49,468 bases of DNA from Clostridiales bacterium (GTDB lineage Bacteria; Bacillota_A; Clostridia; Christensenellales; Christensenellaceae), in contig QANA01000038.1 of NCBI GenBank assembly GCA_003149735.1, positions 1 through 49,468 on the forward strand, in the 5' to 3' direction. Each line of letters opens with the position of its first letter. The first letter of the stretch is position 1. Below the pieces are notes generated by a model. That model saw only the letters and a list, made by a program, of their open reading frames with translations. It was not told where the DNA came from and did no database searches. Positions 49,412 to 49,468 of this stretch are shown one piece after another. The translations under genes and the position numbers were made by a program.

Positions 49412-49468
49412 TCAGCTCCGATCCACAAATGCCGTAACCGGCCAGATAAATCTATGCCTGTACAGCTT
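49412..49468 (-). CDS. mreD: Probable mreD, last 18 codons only
   Basis: A frame open to the right edge ends KLYRHRFIWPVTAFVDRS at TGA 49412-49414, 7 nt before the PBP2 start. The place and spacing fit mreD, which normally precedes this gene. The fragment is too short to identify by itself. Confidence 0.4.
   Translation of the reverse strand, partial: KLYRHRFIWPVTAFVDRS

Noticed and set aside
1..49468. CRISPR array, prophage, insertion sequence or rRNA operon
   Set aside because: No regularly spaced repeats, transposase or integrase genes, terminal inverted repeats or rRNA-like sequence were found on either strand.

Overview
The window comes from a spore-forming, low- to mid-GC member of the Bacillota, most likely a Clostridia-type anaerobe. 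It carries spoIIE, the spoVAC-spoVAD-spoVAE operon, a spoIVFA/spoIVFB pair, MinCDE, and the linked cluster rimP-nusA-ylxR-ylxQ-infB-rbfA-nrnA-truB-ribF-rpsO-pnp. Promoters fit the sigma-A consensus well, Shine-Dalgarno sites are strong, and several genes start with TTG or GTG. I see no phage, insertion sequence, CRISPR array or rRNA. The window is chromosomal and nearly all genes read on the minus strand.

Layout from left to right. Positions 1-9000 are an envelope region: a truncated polysaccharide flippase, a gene-poor stretch around an orphan protein resembling the Spo0A DNA-binding domain, tRNA-Val and tRNA-Glu, a membrane-anchored cohesin protein next to a dockerin-bearing glucosaminidase, a polyprenyl-phosphate sugar transferase, and galE. 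Positions 9000-13800 are small housekeeping and amino-acid genes: yajC, a P-loop protein, serine acetyltransferase, metA, and the two-subunit serine dehydratase. Positions 13800-21100 are rich in sporulation genes: spoIIE, two unknown divergent genes, cinA, and the spoVA operon with an extra short leading gene. Positions 21200-27000 hold a cysteine desulfurase-thiI pair, a membrane-anchored beta-propeller protein, a split tepA-like gene and an M16 peptidase.

From 27000 to the right edge the genes form one long minus-strand block. Read in the direction of transcription it runs: mreD (last codons only), PBP2, minC, minD, minE, rodA (elongation and septum placement); spoIVFA and spoIVFB (forespore-to-mother-cell signalling); a B12-type radical SAM protein with its DUF2344 partner and RNase G/E; then the rimP-nusA-infB translation and transcription block, rpsO-pnp and the M16 peptidase. 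Junctions inside this block and elsewhere carry hairpins that look regulatory, for example in the rimP leader, the sdaAB leader, and just upstream of the tepA and pnp start sites.

The points most worth following are: (1) an orphan Spo0A-C-like protein whose upstream region holds Spo0A-box-like sites; (2) a two-gene cohesin/dockerin unit that would dock an autolysin on the membrane; (3) tepA split in two by a 5-bp tandem duplication; (4) an unlisted 43-codon gene joined to spoVAC by a TAATG overlap; (5) terminator-like leaders in front of sdaAB and rimP-nusA.
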